A DNA stretch of 64,000 nt from Chloroflexota bacterium (lineage in GTDB: Bacteria; Chloroflexota; Anaerolineae; B4-G1; DUEL01), in contig JADBJJ010000023.1 in the NCBI GenBank assembly GCA_014874475.1, positions 123,501 to 187,500 of the forward strand, written 5' to 3'. Below are positions 43,116-51,165 of this stretch, one piece after another (positions within the stretch are counted from its first letter, which is position 1; each line of letters begins with the position of its first letter). The notes beneath the pieces are model-generated. The model was not told the origin of the DNA, searched no databases, and worked only from the letters and a program-made list of their open reading frames with translations. The position numbers and the translations under genes are program-made.

Positions 43116-44264
43116 TCAACCTCCCACTTCCATCGGAAGCATAATGAGCCGCACCAAACCCATCAACACCTCTCGCCACGCGGGGGGAAGGGTTGCGGTC
43201 AGAAACGCGTAGAGAGCCACGAATACCAGCAGGAGCAGGCCAATAAAGACACTCTCCCGGCCAGGCTGCAGGCGGTGCGCCGTCCGGACTGCCTGGATCA
43301 CGAGGGCAACTGCGTACAGAAAGAGAGCACCGCTGACCCCTGCCATCGCCCAGGCCCGGGGAATCTGGGGGATCAAAAAAGGAACCGTCCAGCCGACGAC
43401 GCTGAGAGTACCCGCGATGGGCATCCACCCCGAAATAGCCACAGCGATGAGATAGTAGTGAACCCGCGCCGGGGCCCTTCCGCCCCGAGAACGGGCAATC
43501 CCTTCGGTGACCATGCCCAGTCCAATCCAAATGACCAGGGCGCTCGCCAGTAGGTAGATCAGGTCGTTCAGAAACTGGACCGAGAGCCGGCTGACCATAA
43601 GGAAAGTCAGCCCTCTGGGCGAAAAGGTAGCCAGCAATAGGGTACCCATCCAGCGGACCAGAGTCAGGGCGGTAGCACCCAGGGCAATGCTCAGAACAGA
43701 CCGGAGCGGGGAGGCCAAGGCAATCTCGGGAACGAAGGCCAGGTCTGGGTCCAGAATGGCCGCACCCAGCCATGGGCGGGCTATGGACGAAGAAGAGACG
43801 CTCCGGATTTCCCGTTGCACCGCCTTCCGAACGTCCACTGGTTGCAGGGCGGCTCCGCAGCGATTGCAAATGTAAGCCCAACCCGGGTTCTTCTGCCGAC
43901 AGCGGGGACATTGCTGGGAAGGCAATTGGTCCATCCGTGCCCGGTTATCATCCAATCCGGCCATCCAGGGAGCCCGGGCCGCCAGATACTCATACCCTTC
44001 CCGCAAATGGGCAAGAAAAGAGAGTCCTGATCGGGCGAACGGATTAGAAGGGTTGATCCGGATAACGTTCTGAAGGCACTCCCGCTGGGATTCAATGCCA
44101 TCCACCACAGCACTGAGCCAGAGCCAGGCCCGCTCGCTATCGGGGTTCAGCGCAAGGGCCTGGCGAAGCAACTCCTCGGCCTCCTCTTTTCGCTCTGCGC
44201 GAGCCGCCGCAATCCCCCGCTCTATCAGTTCGTAGGCATCTTTTTGCCCCTTCGGCTTTTTCAT
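43116..44264 (-). CDS. TPR and zinc-ribbon protein with membrane domain (Yip1-like)
   Basis: The 382-residue protein has two TPR-like helices at the N-terminus (LLRQALALNPDSERAWLWL, residues ~32-50), a zinc ribbon CPRC...CNRC (~117-135), and a C-terminal half with about five hydrophobic segments resembling Yip1-domain membrane proteins. I assign no function. The topology suggests a cytoplasmic scaffold attached to the membrane. It is the first gene of the yjbQ-hydA operon, with a promoter at 44291-44319. Confidence 0.75.
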   Translation of the reverse strand: MKKPKGQKDAYELIERGIAAARAERKEEAEELLRQALALNPDSERAWLWLSAVVDGIESQRECLQNVIRINPSNPFARSGLSFLAHLREGYEYLAARAPWMAGLDDNRARMDQLPSQQCPRCRQKNPGWAYICNRCGAALQPVDVRKAVQREIRSVSSSSIARPWLGAAILDPDLAFVPEIALASPLRSVLSIALGATALTLVRWMGTLLLATFSPRGLTFLMVSRLSVQFLNDLIYLLASALVIWIGLGMVTEGIARSRGGRAPARVHYYLIAVAISGWMPIAGTLSVVGWTVPFLIPQIPRAWAMAGVSGALFLYAVALVIQAVRTAHRLQPGRESVFIGLLLLVFVALYAFLTATLPPAWREVLMGLVRLIMLPMEVGG

Positions 44265-44290
44265 CTTCGCCCCCCGCTGAGAGTGCGCTC

Positions 44291-44319
44291 ATTATACCAT
44301 CGGAGCAGAGCCTGGGCAA
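44291..44319 (-). promoter_or_regulatory. Promoter for the TPR/yjbQ/hydA operon
   Basis: On the minus strand TTGCCC (44314-44319) and a perfect TATAAT (44291-44296) are 17 bases apart, 27 bases before the first start codon. Confidence 0.7.
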
Positions 44320-44348
44320 ACGTAATGGGTCAGTTTCTCGTTTTGTGG

Positions 44349-44354
44349 TATAAT
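44349..44354 (+). promoter_or_regulatory. -10 element for the exonuclease-like gene
   Basis: A perfect TATAAT lies 31 bases before ATG 44385, divergent from the operon promoter. The -35 is poor. Confidence 0.45.
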
Positions 44355-44384
44355 CTATCCCTGCAGACTTATCGGGACCCGACA

Positions 44385-44909
44385 ATGCTGGTATTTGACC
44401 TGGAAACCCAACAAACCTTTGACGAAGTGGGCGGGCGGGCCTACATCCGCCGCCTACAGATATCCGTGGGCGTCACCTATGACCCGGAACAGAACCTGTA
44501 CCGGGTCTACACCGAGAAAGAGGTAGCCGACCTGATCGCCGCGCTGCAGACCACCGACCAGGTGGTGGGCTACAACCTCTACAACTTTGACTACGAGGTC
44601 CTCCAGGGATACAGCCCGCAGTGGCTGACTTTCCCGCCCACGGTGGATATGCTGGTCCATCTGGAGCGTGCCCTGGGCTGGCGGCCCAAACTGGACGACG
44701 TGGTCGCCGCGACGCTGGGAGAACGCAAGAGCGGAGACGGCCTGGACGCCGTCCGCTGGTTCCGACGGGGCCGTCTGGACCTGGTGATTGAGTACTGCAA
44801 GAAGGACGTCGAGGTGACCTGGAAAGTCTACGATTTCGGCCGTCGCAACCGCTACGTCCGGGTCTTTGACCGCCGGTACGCGCTCCGCAAGGTGCCGGTG
44901 GCATGGTAG
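44385..44909 (+). CDS. DnaQ-like 3'-5' exonuclease/RNase H-fold protein
   Basis: The 174-residue protein begins MLVFDLETQ, giving the DxE of exonuclease motif I. VVGYNLYNFDYEVL (residues ~62-75) fits motif II and YCKKDVEVTWKVY (~148-160) fits motif III (YxxxD). A small domain of this type is often fused to helicases; here it stands alone. Nucleic-acid processing is likely but the target is unknown. Confidence 0.75.
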   Translation: MLVFDLETQQTFDEVGGRAYIRRLQISVGVTYDPEQNLYRVYTEKEVADLIAALQTTDQVVGYNLYNFDYEVLQGYSPQWLTFPPTVDMLVHLERALGWRPKLDDVVAATLGERKSGDGLDAVRWFRRGRLDLVIEYCKKDVEVTWKVYDFGRRNRYVRVFDRRYALRKVPVAW

Positions 44910-44936
44910 GGGGATTGACAGGGGTTAGTTGGCAGC

Positions 44937-45875
44937 ATGAAGGAGCCGTCCTTTGAACCAGCCTATCGAGCATTGCTCTCCACCGGCGAACTGCGCCGGC
45001 GGGTACAATTCGCCTACGACCGTCTCCACGCCTGCGATTTCTGCGGTCGGAAGTGCAGGGTGGATCGGTATGAGACGGTCGGCGTATGCCGAACCGGGGT
45101 GCAGGCCCGGGTCTCCAGTTACGGCCCCCACTTTGGGGAAGAGGACCCGCTGCGGGGGTACCGGGGCTCCGGCACCATCTTCTTTGCCTGGTGCAACCTG
45201 AACTGCCAGTACTGCCAGAACTACGACATCAGCCAACTGGGACACGGGCAGGAGGTGGAGCCGGAAGATATCGCCGCGATGATGCTGGCCCTCCAGGCCC
45301 AGGGTTGCCACAACATCAACTTCGTCTCGCCGACCCACGTCCTGGCGCCCATCCTGGCGGCGGTCCTGATCGCCGCTGAGGCCGGCCTGCGCCTCCCCCT
45401 GGTCTGGAACACCGGCGGCTACGACTCGCTGGAAGCGCTGGCCCTGCTGGACGGAGTCGTGGACATCTACATGCCGGATATGAAGTACGCCGACGCCGAA
45501 ATCGCCCATCGCTACTCCCGCGTGCGGGACTACCCAGCAGTCAATCAGGCGGCCGTCAAAGAGATGCACAGACAGGTGGGCGACCTGGTGCTGGACAAAC
45601 GGGGCATCGCCCTGCGCGGGCTCCTGGTCCGTCATCTGGTCCTGCCCGGTGGCCTGGCGGGAACGGCCGAAATCGCCCGCTTCCTGGCCGAAGAGGTCTC
45701 GCGGAATACGTACATCAACATTATGGACCAGTACCGGCCCTGCTACCGGGCGCACGAGTACCCGCCGCTGGACCGGCCCATCACCCGCCAGGAGCACGAG
45801 GCGGCGGTGGAGGCGGCTCGGGAGGCGGGACTTCACCGGTTTGACCGTCGTGCCCCCCGCCTGCTGTTCTTTTGA
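44937..45875 (+). CDS. Radical SAM protein of the PflX type
   Basis: The 312-residue protein has the radical SAM cluster site CNLNCQYC (residues ~83-90), preceded by an extra cysteine group CDFCGRKC...VGVC (~33-51). LPLVWNTGGYDS and DIYMPDMKYAD are signatures of PflX, a relative of pyruvate formate-lyase activating enzymes with unknown substrate. ATG 44937 is 27 bases after the exonuclease-like gene. No glycyl-radical enzyme is in the window. Confidence 0.87.
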   Translation: MKEPSFEPAYRALLSTGELRRRVQFAYDRLHACDFCGRKCRVDRYETVGVCRTGVQARVSSYGPHFGEEDPLRGYRGSGTIFFAWCNLNCQYCQNYDISQLGHGQEVEPEDIAAMMLALQAQGCHNINFVSPTHVLAPILAAVLIAAEAGLRLPLVWNTGGYDSLEALALLDGVVDIYMPDMKYADAEIAHRYSRVRDYPAVNQAAVKEMHRQVGDLVLDKRGIALRGLLVRHLVLPGGLAGTAEIARFLAEEVSRNTYINIMDQYRPCYRAHEYPPLDRPITRQEHEAAVEAAREAGLHRFDRRAPRLLFF

Positions 45876-45958
45876 GCCAAGAGGTTTGGAGGCGACGGCC
45901 AAAGGCGGCTGCCTCCCAACCCCGTTCTTCCCTCCGTCTGGGTTACAGGAGCGAGAAA

Positions 45959-46258
45959 ATGAGTGAGCCGAAACCGACGGATATGGCTCGTCTCCACGCA
46001 GTGGTGGCAGGCATCGTCCAGGGAGTGAACTTCCGCTACTACACCGTCCGGCGAGCGCGCGCCCTGGGCCTGACCGGCTGGGTCGCCAACCGCTGGGACG
46101 GGACAGTAGAGACCATCGCCGAGGGCCCCCGGGCCGCTCTGCAGGAGTTTCTGGACTTCCTCCACGAAGGACCGCCCGCTGCTCACGTCACCCACGTCGC
46201 CGTCCAGTGGGAAGAGCCGACGGGGGAGTTCACCGACTTCCGGATTATTTACCTATGA
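45959..46258 (+). CDS. acyP: Acylphosphatase
   Basis: The 99-residue enzyme hydrolyses acyl phosphates. AGIVQGVNFRYY (residues ~17-28) holds the phosphate-binding loop and catalytic Arg; GLTGWVANRWDGTVE (~38-52) holds the catalytic Asn. The start ATG 45959 follows AGGAGCGAG; the upstream open frame is not needed. Its stop overlaps the next start (ATGA), beginning a coupled run of genes. Confidence 0.93.
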   Translation: MSEPKPTDMARLHAVVAGIVQGVNFRYYTVRRARALGLTGWVANRWDGTVETIAEGPRAALQEFLDFLHEGPPAAHVTHVAVQWEEPTGEFTDFRIIYL

Positions 46259-47445
46259 CCCAGAACCGGGAACGACTGGCCTGGATTATCCTGCTGATCT
46301 CCTTCCTTCTCTGTGTGAGCATCGCGGTGGGCGTGCCGCTGGGGGTTCGGCAGTTCCTACTGACGGCCACTCGCGCCCAGCCCACCCTGCTGCAGCCCCA
46401 GCATGGGACGCCGGGCCTGCAGCGCGGTGGGCGCGGCGACTTCATCGCCCTGCGGGACTCCACCTGGGACGTCCCGGCGGGCAGCGTACTGACCACCGAC
46501 AGCGCCGCGCAGGCGCTCCTCACCTTCTACGCGCCCGCTTCCGAGTCCGAAGTCGTGGCGACGGTCCAGGTCTACGGTGACACCCTGCTCCGTATCCAAT
46601 CCGCCCGCTCCCCGCGCTTCGACCTCAGCCCGCTCCCCCACCGCATTGGCCTGCAGGTAGAGTCCGGGCGGGTGCGGATCACCATCTCCCCGACGGACGG
46701 ACGGGAGACAACGGCCCATCTCCATACCCCCCACCTCACCGCCGTGCTAACGGCGGGCAGTTACGAGGCCCGCGTCTATAAATCCCTCACTGAATTCATC
46801 GTCCGTGAGGGCCATGCAGAGGTGACTTCCACCGGAGAGCGCTCCGTCTCCCTGAAAGACGCCCAGCGCACCATCGCCCAGGCCGGTCCGACGTCGCTGG
46901 AAGTGCTCCCCGCCGCGCGCAACCTGCTGGTCAACAGCGATTTCCGCCAGCCTCTGGAAGTGGGCTGGGATACCTACGTCATAGAAGCCGGCACCGTCCA
47001 GACCACCACCGTCGCGGGTCGTCCGGCAGCCCGTTTCTTCCGGGATGGCGTTGGCCACGCCGAAGTGGGCATCCGGCAGGTGCTGAATTACGACGTGCGG
47101 GACTTCACCTCTCTGGTTCTCCACCTCAACGTCATGGTGCAGGGCCAGAGTTTGCCCGGATGTGGCTCGGCTGGCTCCGAATGCCCCATCATCGTCAGAA
47201 TTGACTACCAGGACATCCACGGGGGAGACCGGGTCTGGTATCACGGCTTCTACTCCATCCCCGCCCAGGACTACCTGTACTGGTGGAGCGACCAGATCCC
47301 CCTCCAGACCTGGACGTCCTACGATTCCGAAAACCTGATGCAGAGCGACGCGCCTCCGGCGCTCATTAAGTCAGTCACTATCTACGCCTCGGGCCACTCT
47401 TTTGACGCGCTGGTCACCGAGGTAGAGTTACTGGCGCAGGAATGA
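46255..47445 (+). CDS. FecR-like membrane-anchored protein
   Basis: The 396-residue protein has one N-terminal TM segment (~10-32) and a large exposed region. Residues ~55-220 resemble FecR domains: LRDSTWDVPAGSVLTTDSAAQA, then TPHLTAVLTAGSYEARV and VREGHAEV. Residues ~235-396 (LLVNSDFRQPLEVGWD onward) look like a carbohydrate-binding-type beta sandwich. There is no TonB or sigma factor partner. It overlaps both neighbours by four bases, which suggests it is made in step with acyP and mvaD, though a common function is not obvious. Confidence 0.75.
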   Translation: MTQNRERLAWIILLISFLLCVSIAVGVPLGVRQFLLTATRAQPTLLQPQHGTPGLQRGGRGDFIALRDSTWDVPAGSVLTTDSAAQALLTFYAPASESEVVATVQVYGDTLLRIQSARSPRFDLSPLPHRIGLQVESGRVRITISPTDGRETTAHLHTPHLTAVLTAGSYEARVYKSLTEFIVREGHAEVTSTGERSVSLKDAQRTIAQAGPTSLEVLPAARNLLVNSDFRQPLEVGWDTYVIEAGTVQTTTVAGRPAARFFRDGVGHAEVGIRQVLNYDVRDFTSLVLHLNVMVQGQSLPGCGSAGSECPIIVRIDYQDIHGGDRVWYHGFYSIPAQDYLYWWSDQIPLQTWTSYDSENLMQSDAPPALIKSVTIYASGHSFDALVTEVELLAQE

Positions 47446-48467
47446 TGGAAAACATCCGCGTCCCTTCGCGTTCATCCGCGTCCGAATTTCGGGCCACCGC
47501 TGAGGCCGGCGCCAATATCGCGCTGACCAAGTACTGGGGCAACGCCGACCCCGACCTGCGCATCCCGGCCAACGATTCCATCTCCATCACCCTGGACCGT
47601 GTGCGCACGGTCACCACCGTCACTTTCCGGCCTGACCTGCCAGAGGATCAGGTGACGGTGGATGGAAAGCCGCTAAGAGGCCCGGCCTGGGAGCGGGTAT
47701 CCCGCCATCTGGACCTTCTGCGGGACCGGGCGGGCGTCTCCTGGCGCGCGCGGGTGGTTTCCCGCAACAACTTTCCGGCGGGCGCGGGGATTGCCGCCTC
47801 CGCCTCCGGCTTCGCCGCGCTGACCCTGGCGGCAGCCGCCGCTCTGGGCCTGGAACTCTCTCCCCGCGACCTGAGCCTTCTGGCCCGACGGGGCTCGGGC
47901 TCCGCCGCCCGCTCCATCTTCGGCGGATTCGTCCTTCTGCACACCGGCGCCCGGGACGAGGACGCCTTCGCCGAGCCCCTCCACAGCCCCGACTGGTGGG
48001 ACGTCCGGGACCTGATCGCCGTCGTCTCCCAGGCCGAGAAGGCGGTCCCCTCCAGCGAGGGGCACCACCTGGCCCCGACCAGTGCCCTCCACCAGGCCCG
48101 GGTGGCCCGCGTGGCCGAATTGAACCGGCAACTGCTGCAAGCGCTGGCCCACCGGGACTTCGCCGCACTGGGCCAGGCCGCCGAAGAGGACGCGCTGCTG
48201 ATGCACGCGGTCATGATGACCTCCCGCCCATCCCTGCTGTACTGGCTTCCGGAGACCCTTGCCGTCATGCACCGGGTTCAGGCCTGGCGGCGGGAAGGTA
48301 TAGAAGCCTACTTCACCATAGACGCCGGGCCCAACGTCCACGTCCTGACCCTCCCGCCCTATGCCGACCATCTCCAGGTCAGCCTGCGGGCCCTGCCCGG
48401 CGTCCAGAACGTCATCCCCTGCCGCCCCGGCCCGGAAGCCAGAATCACCCCCAACTCTGCGGAGTAA
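47442..48467 (+). CDS. mvaD: Diphosphomevalonate (or phosphomevalonate) decarboxylase
   Basis: The 341-residue GHMP kinase-like enzyme makes isopentenyl units in the mevalonate route. ANIALTKYWGN (residues ~24-34), the phosphate loop FPAGAGIAASASGFAALTL (~107-125), RRGSGSAARSIFGGF (~144-158) and DAGPNVHV (near 290, catalytic Asp) are MDD-family signatures. Chloroflexi also use a phosphomevalonate decarboxylase variant (shown in Roseiflexus), and sequence alone does not separate the two here. No other mevalonate gene lies in the window. It starts in overlap with the FecR-like gene. Confidence 0.87.
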   Translation: MMENIRVPSRSSASEFRATAEAGANIALTKYWGNADPDLRIPANDSISITLDRVRTVTTVTFRPDLPEDQVTVDGKPLRGPAWERVSRHLDLLRDRAGVSWRARVVSRNNFPAGAGIAASASGFAALTLAAAAALGLELSPRDLSLLARRGSGSAARSIFGGFVLLHTGARDEDAFAEPLHSPDWWDVRDLIAVVSQAEKAVPSSEGHHLAPTSALHQARVARVAELNRQLLQALAHRDFAALGQAAEEDALLMHAVMMTSRPSLLYWLPETLAVMHRVQAWRREGIEAYFTIDAGPNVHVLTLPPYADHLQVSLRALPGVQNVIPCRPGPEARITPNSAE

Positions 48468-48470
48468 CCG

Positions 48471-49532
48471 ATGCGTCTCGCGTCCTGCAACCTGCGACCC
48501 GCATCCTATCTCTGGCTTCTTGCGTCCTGCACCCTGCTCCTTCTTCCCGCCTGCACCTCGTCCAATCCTGCCCCGGCGACCGACCGAACGGCCTACGTTC
48601 CGCTCCCGCTGGTGCCCTTGGCAACGGCCACTCCCACGCCGACGCCGACTCCGACCCCCACGCCGACGCCGACCCCCACCCCCATACCGACGCCGACGGC
48701 CACCCCCACCCCAACTCCCACCCCCACCCCCCCGCCGACGGCGACGCCAACACCCACGCCCACGCCGGTCTGTGCCAACATCACCGGCCGGGTAGAGGTC
48801 GGCTCCTATCCCAGCCGGGTCCTGGGCCGTATGGCGACGTACCGGATCTACCTGCCCCCCGGCTACGACTCGTCCTCCGCATCCTACCCAGTGCTCTACC
48901 TCCTCCACGGCTACCCGTACGACGAGACCCACTGGGACCGGCTGGGGGTGGACGAATCCGCCGAGGCCGGCATCTGTTCGGGGGCTTACCCGCCCTTCAT
49001 CATCGTCTTGCCCAACTGCGACCCGGCCCCTGAGGGAATTTTCGTCCGCACCAGTGGTGGAGACAACTCGGTGGAAGGGTTGATCGTCAACGAACTGATC
49101 CCATACATTGACCGGACCTACCGCACGTGGGGTACTCGCGAGGGGCGAGCCATCGGCGGCATCTCCCGGGGCGGCGTCTGGTCACTGGAGATCGCCTTCC
49201 GCTACCCGGACCTGTTCGCGACGGTGGGCGCGCACAGTCCAGCCCTGACCGTCAACTATCCGTTGCCAGCCTACGACCCGTTCAATCTGGTGGCCCAGCC
49301 GGCGGTGGCCTCCCTGCGCATCTGGCTGGACGCCGGGAACGCCGATTGGGCCTGGGTGAGCGCCGACCGGATGCACAAAGCACTGATGGAGCGAGGAATT
49401 CCCCACGAGTACGCCGTCGGCGAGGGAAGCCATGCCGATGATTACTGGTCGCGGATGATCCCGACCTATCTGGCCTTCTATACAGCCGCCTGGGCTGGCG
49501 GGCCGCCCACGCCGACCCCGACCCATCCGTAG
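48471..49532 (+). CDS. Secreted esterase-type alpha/beta hydrolase, lipoprotein
   Basis: The 353-residue protein has a lipoprotein signal with lipobox LLPAC (near residue 28), then a Thr-Pro repeat linker (~52-98) and an esterase domain (PF00756-like). VLYLLHGYPYDETHW carries the oxyanion loop, GGISRGGVWS the nucleophile Ser (GxSxG), DAGNAD the Asp region and GSHADDYW the His. It likely hydrolyses ester bonds outside the membrane. The linker is coded by a simple ACCCCGACG-type repeat at about 48623-48770. It begins three bases after mvaD. Confidence 0.85.
   Translation: MRLASCNLRPASYLWLLASCTLLLLPACTSSNPAPATDRTAYVPLPLVPLATATPTPTPTPTPTPTPTPTPIPTPTATPTPTPTPTPPPTATPTPTPTPVCANITGRVEVGSYPSRVLGRMATYRIYLPPGYDSSSASYPVLYLLHGYPYDETHWDRLGVDESAEAGICSGAYPPFIIVLPNCDPAPEGIFVRTSGGDNSVEGLIVNELIPYIDRTYRTWGTREGRAIGGISRGGVWSLEIAFRYPDLFATVGAHSPALTVNYPLPAYDPFNLVAQPAVASLRIWLDAGNADWAWVSADRMHKALMERGIPHEYAVGEGSHADDYWSRMIPTYLAFYTAAWAGGPPTPTPTHP
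48623..48770 (+). repeat. Simple repeat coding for a Thr-Pro linker
   Basis: Nearly perfect repeats of two-codon Thr-Pro units spread the lipid anchor from the esterase domain. Length could vary between strains by slippage. Confidence 0.75.
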
Positions 49533-49607
49533 GGCAGGGCTTGCCCCGCCCCTTGGGCAACCGCAAGGGCTACCCATACCAAACCATGAACATTGCTGGA
49601 GGACCTG

Positions 49608-51164
49608 ATGACCAATATCCCGCCTTCCCAATCTACCAACCCTGGTTGCCGCCGATTCTTCTTTCGGGGCCCAGTCCTCCACCCCGTCTGGCGGGTCACC
49701 ATCTACCTGATCGCGTTTCTGATCGCCGGAGTTGCGCTGGATTTGCTCATCGGCATCATCTACGCTCTGGTGTTGTTCCTGACGGGGACCAGCGCTGAGG
49801 AGATGACAAACGCCCTGATGACAGGCAGGTTGCCCGGTCTCTTACTGCTCATCGTCGGCCTCTCCCGCCTGCTTCTCGCGCTGGGGCTGGCCCTGCTGAT
49901 GGGCCGTTTCCTGGACCGGGAGCCGGTGGAGACGATGGGGCTGGAGCCCACCCGTGTTGGGAAGGATACGGCGGTCGGTCTGGTGTTGGGCATGGGGACG
50001 ATGGCGCTGATTGGCGCCGTCCTGCTGGCCCTGAACCCCCAGTCCCCTTGGCCCGGCAGGGCAGTCTGGTGGGGATTCCTGCTGGACGCCATAGCCCTTT
50101 TCCCGATGGCCGCAGCGGAAGAGGTAGCCTTCCGGGGCTACCTCCAGCGCGTCCTCACCACCTGGCGCGGCCCGGTGGTCGGAGTACTGGTCCCTTCCGT
50201 CCTGTTCGCGCTGTTCCATGCCCTGAACCCGAACGTCTCCCCGCTGGCGCTGGTGAACATCGCTCTGGCGGGGGTAGTCTTCGCCGTGGCAGTGGAGCGG
50301 ACCGGCACTCTCTGGCTCCCCATCGCCTACCACTACGCCTGGAACCTCACCCAGGGGCCAGTCCTGGGGCTTCCGGTGAGCGGGATCGTCTGGAACGGCC
50401 TGCTGGCCCTGCCGGTCGGCGGCCCCTCCTGGCTGACGGGCGGCGACTTCGGACCAGAGGGAGGGCTCCTCTCCACAGGGGTGCTGCTGCTCAGCCTGCT
50501 CCCCCTCTGGGCTTTCACCCGTCACCCGGCCAGCCTGGCCGGGGCAGCTCGCCGTCAGCGCGCGGAGGTGGAGCGGAAGGGCGTCCTCCCCTATCAGCAC
50601 CACACTCTGACCGTCTCGGCCCCGTTCTTTGACGACTTCCTCCGCTCGCTCCACCACCGGGCCCGCTGGGGAGAGACCGTCCTGCTCCTGCGCCGTCCAG
50701 ACGGTCACATCCTCCTGCACCACAAGTCCTTCTATCCCGAGAATGTCTTCCGCCTGCTCAGCGGGGGGATCCTCCCCGGTGAGTCGGTACTTGGCGCGGC
50801 CCGGCGGGAAATCCAGGAAGAGACCGGGCTGGCCCCCTGGGCCCTTCGCCCGCTGGGACTCCTCAGCATCACCTTCCGGCTGGGGTGGCATCGCCGTTTC
50901 TTCCACTCCTGGCTGGTCCTGGCCGACGTGGAGGGAGAGCCCCGGCCTGGAGATGCCGGGGAACAAATCAGTGGTTTCCGCTGGGTGCCGCCGGAAACGT
51001 TGGCAGAGATAGCGGGCCATCTGCGAGCCCTTCCGCCGACATGGGCAGATTGGGGCCGCTTCCGCGCCCTGGCCCATGAAGCCGCCCTCCATAGGCTGAA
51101 ATTGGCCGCAGAAACTGGTGCACCACAGGATTCACCTCGCGCTGCGGAGAGGAGTCAGAGTTGA
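49608..51164 (+). CDS. CAAX-type membrane protease fused to a Nudix hydrolase
   Basis: The 518-residue protein joins two unrelated domains. Residues ~20-310 form a CPBP/CAAX intramembrane protease: AAAEEVAFRGYLQRVL (EExxxR), VLFALFHALNP (FxxxH) and PIAYHYAWN. Residues ~345-500 are a Nudix hydrolase: GGILPGESVLGAARREIQEE, then TGL, matches the GX5EX7REUXEEXGU box. Start is ATG 49608 with GGAGG at 49598-49602. The fused Nudix part may act on a nucleotide or lipid diphosphate near the membrane. The frame is continuous, so the fusion is not a sequencing artefact visible here. Confidence 0.83.
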   Translation: MTNIPPSQSTNPGCRRFFFRGPVLHPVWRVTIYLIAFLIAGVALDLLIGIIYALVLFLTGTSAEEMTNALMTGRLPGLLLLIVGLSRLLLALGLALLMGRFLDREPVETMGLEPTRVGKDTAVGLVLGMGTMALIGAVLLALNPQSPWPGRAVWWGFLLDAIALFPMAAAEEVAFRGYLQRVLTTWRGPVVGVLVPSVLFALFHALNPNVSPLALVNIALAGVVFAVAVERTGTLWLPIAYHYAWNLTQGPVLGLPVSGIVWNGLLALPVGGPSWLTGGDFGPEGGLLSTGVLLLSLLPLWAFTRHPASLAGAARRQRAEVERKGVLPYQHHTLTVSAPFFDDFLRSLHHRARWGETVLLLRRPDGHILLHHKSFYPENVFRLLSGGILPGESVLGAARREIQEETGLAPWALRPLGLLSITFRLGWHRRFFHSWLVLADVEGEPRPGDAGEQISGFRWVPPETLAEIAGHLRALPPTWADWGRFRALAHEAALHRLKLAAETGAPQDSPRAAERSQS

Positions 51165-51165
51165 G

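Noticed and set aside
41463..43553. 696-residue open frame on the plus strand
   Set aside because: Antisense to the hydantoinase, yjbQ and TPR genes, all with clear family signatures.
48623..48770. Repeat array possibly CRISPR
   Set aside because: It is a simple in-frame Thr-Pro coding repeat with no spacers.
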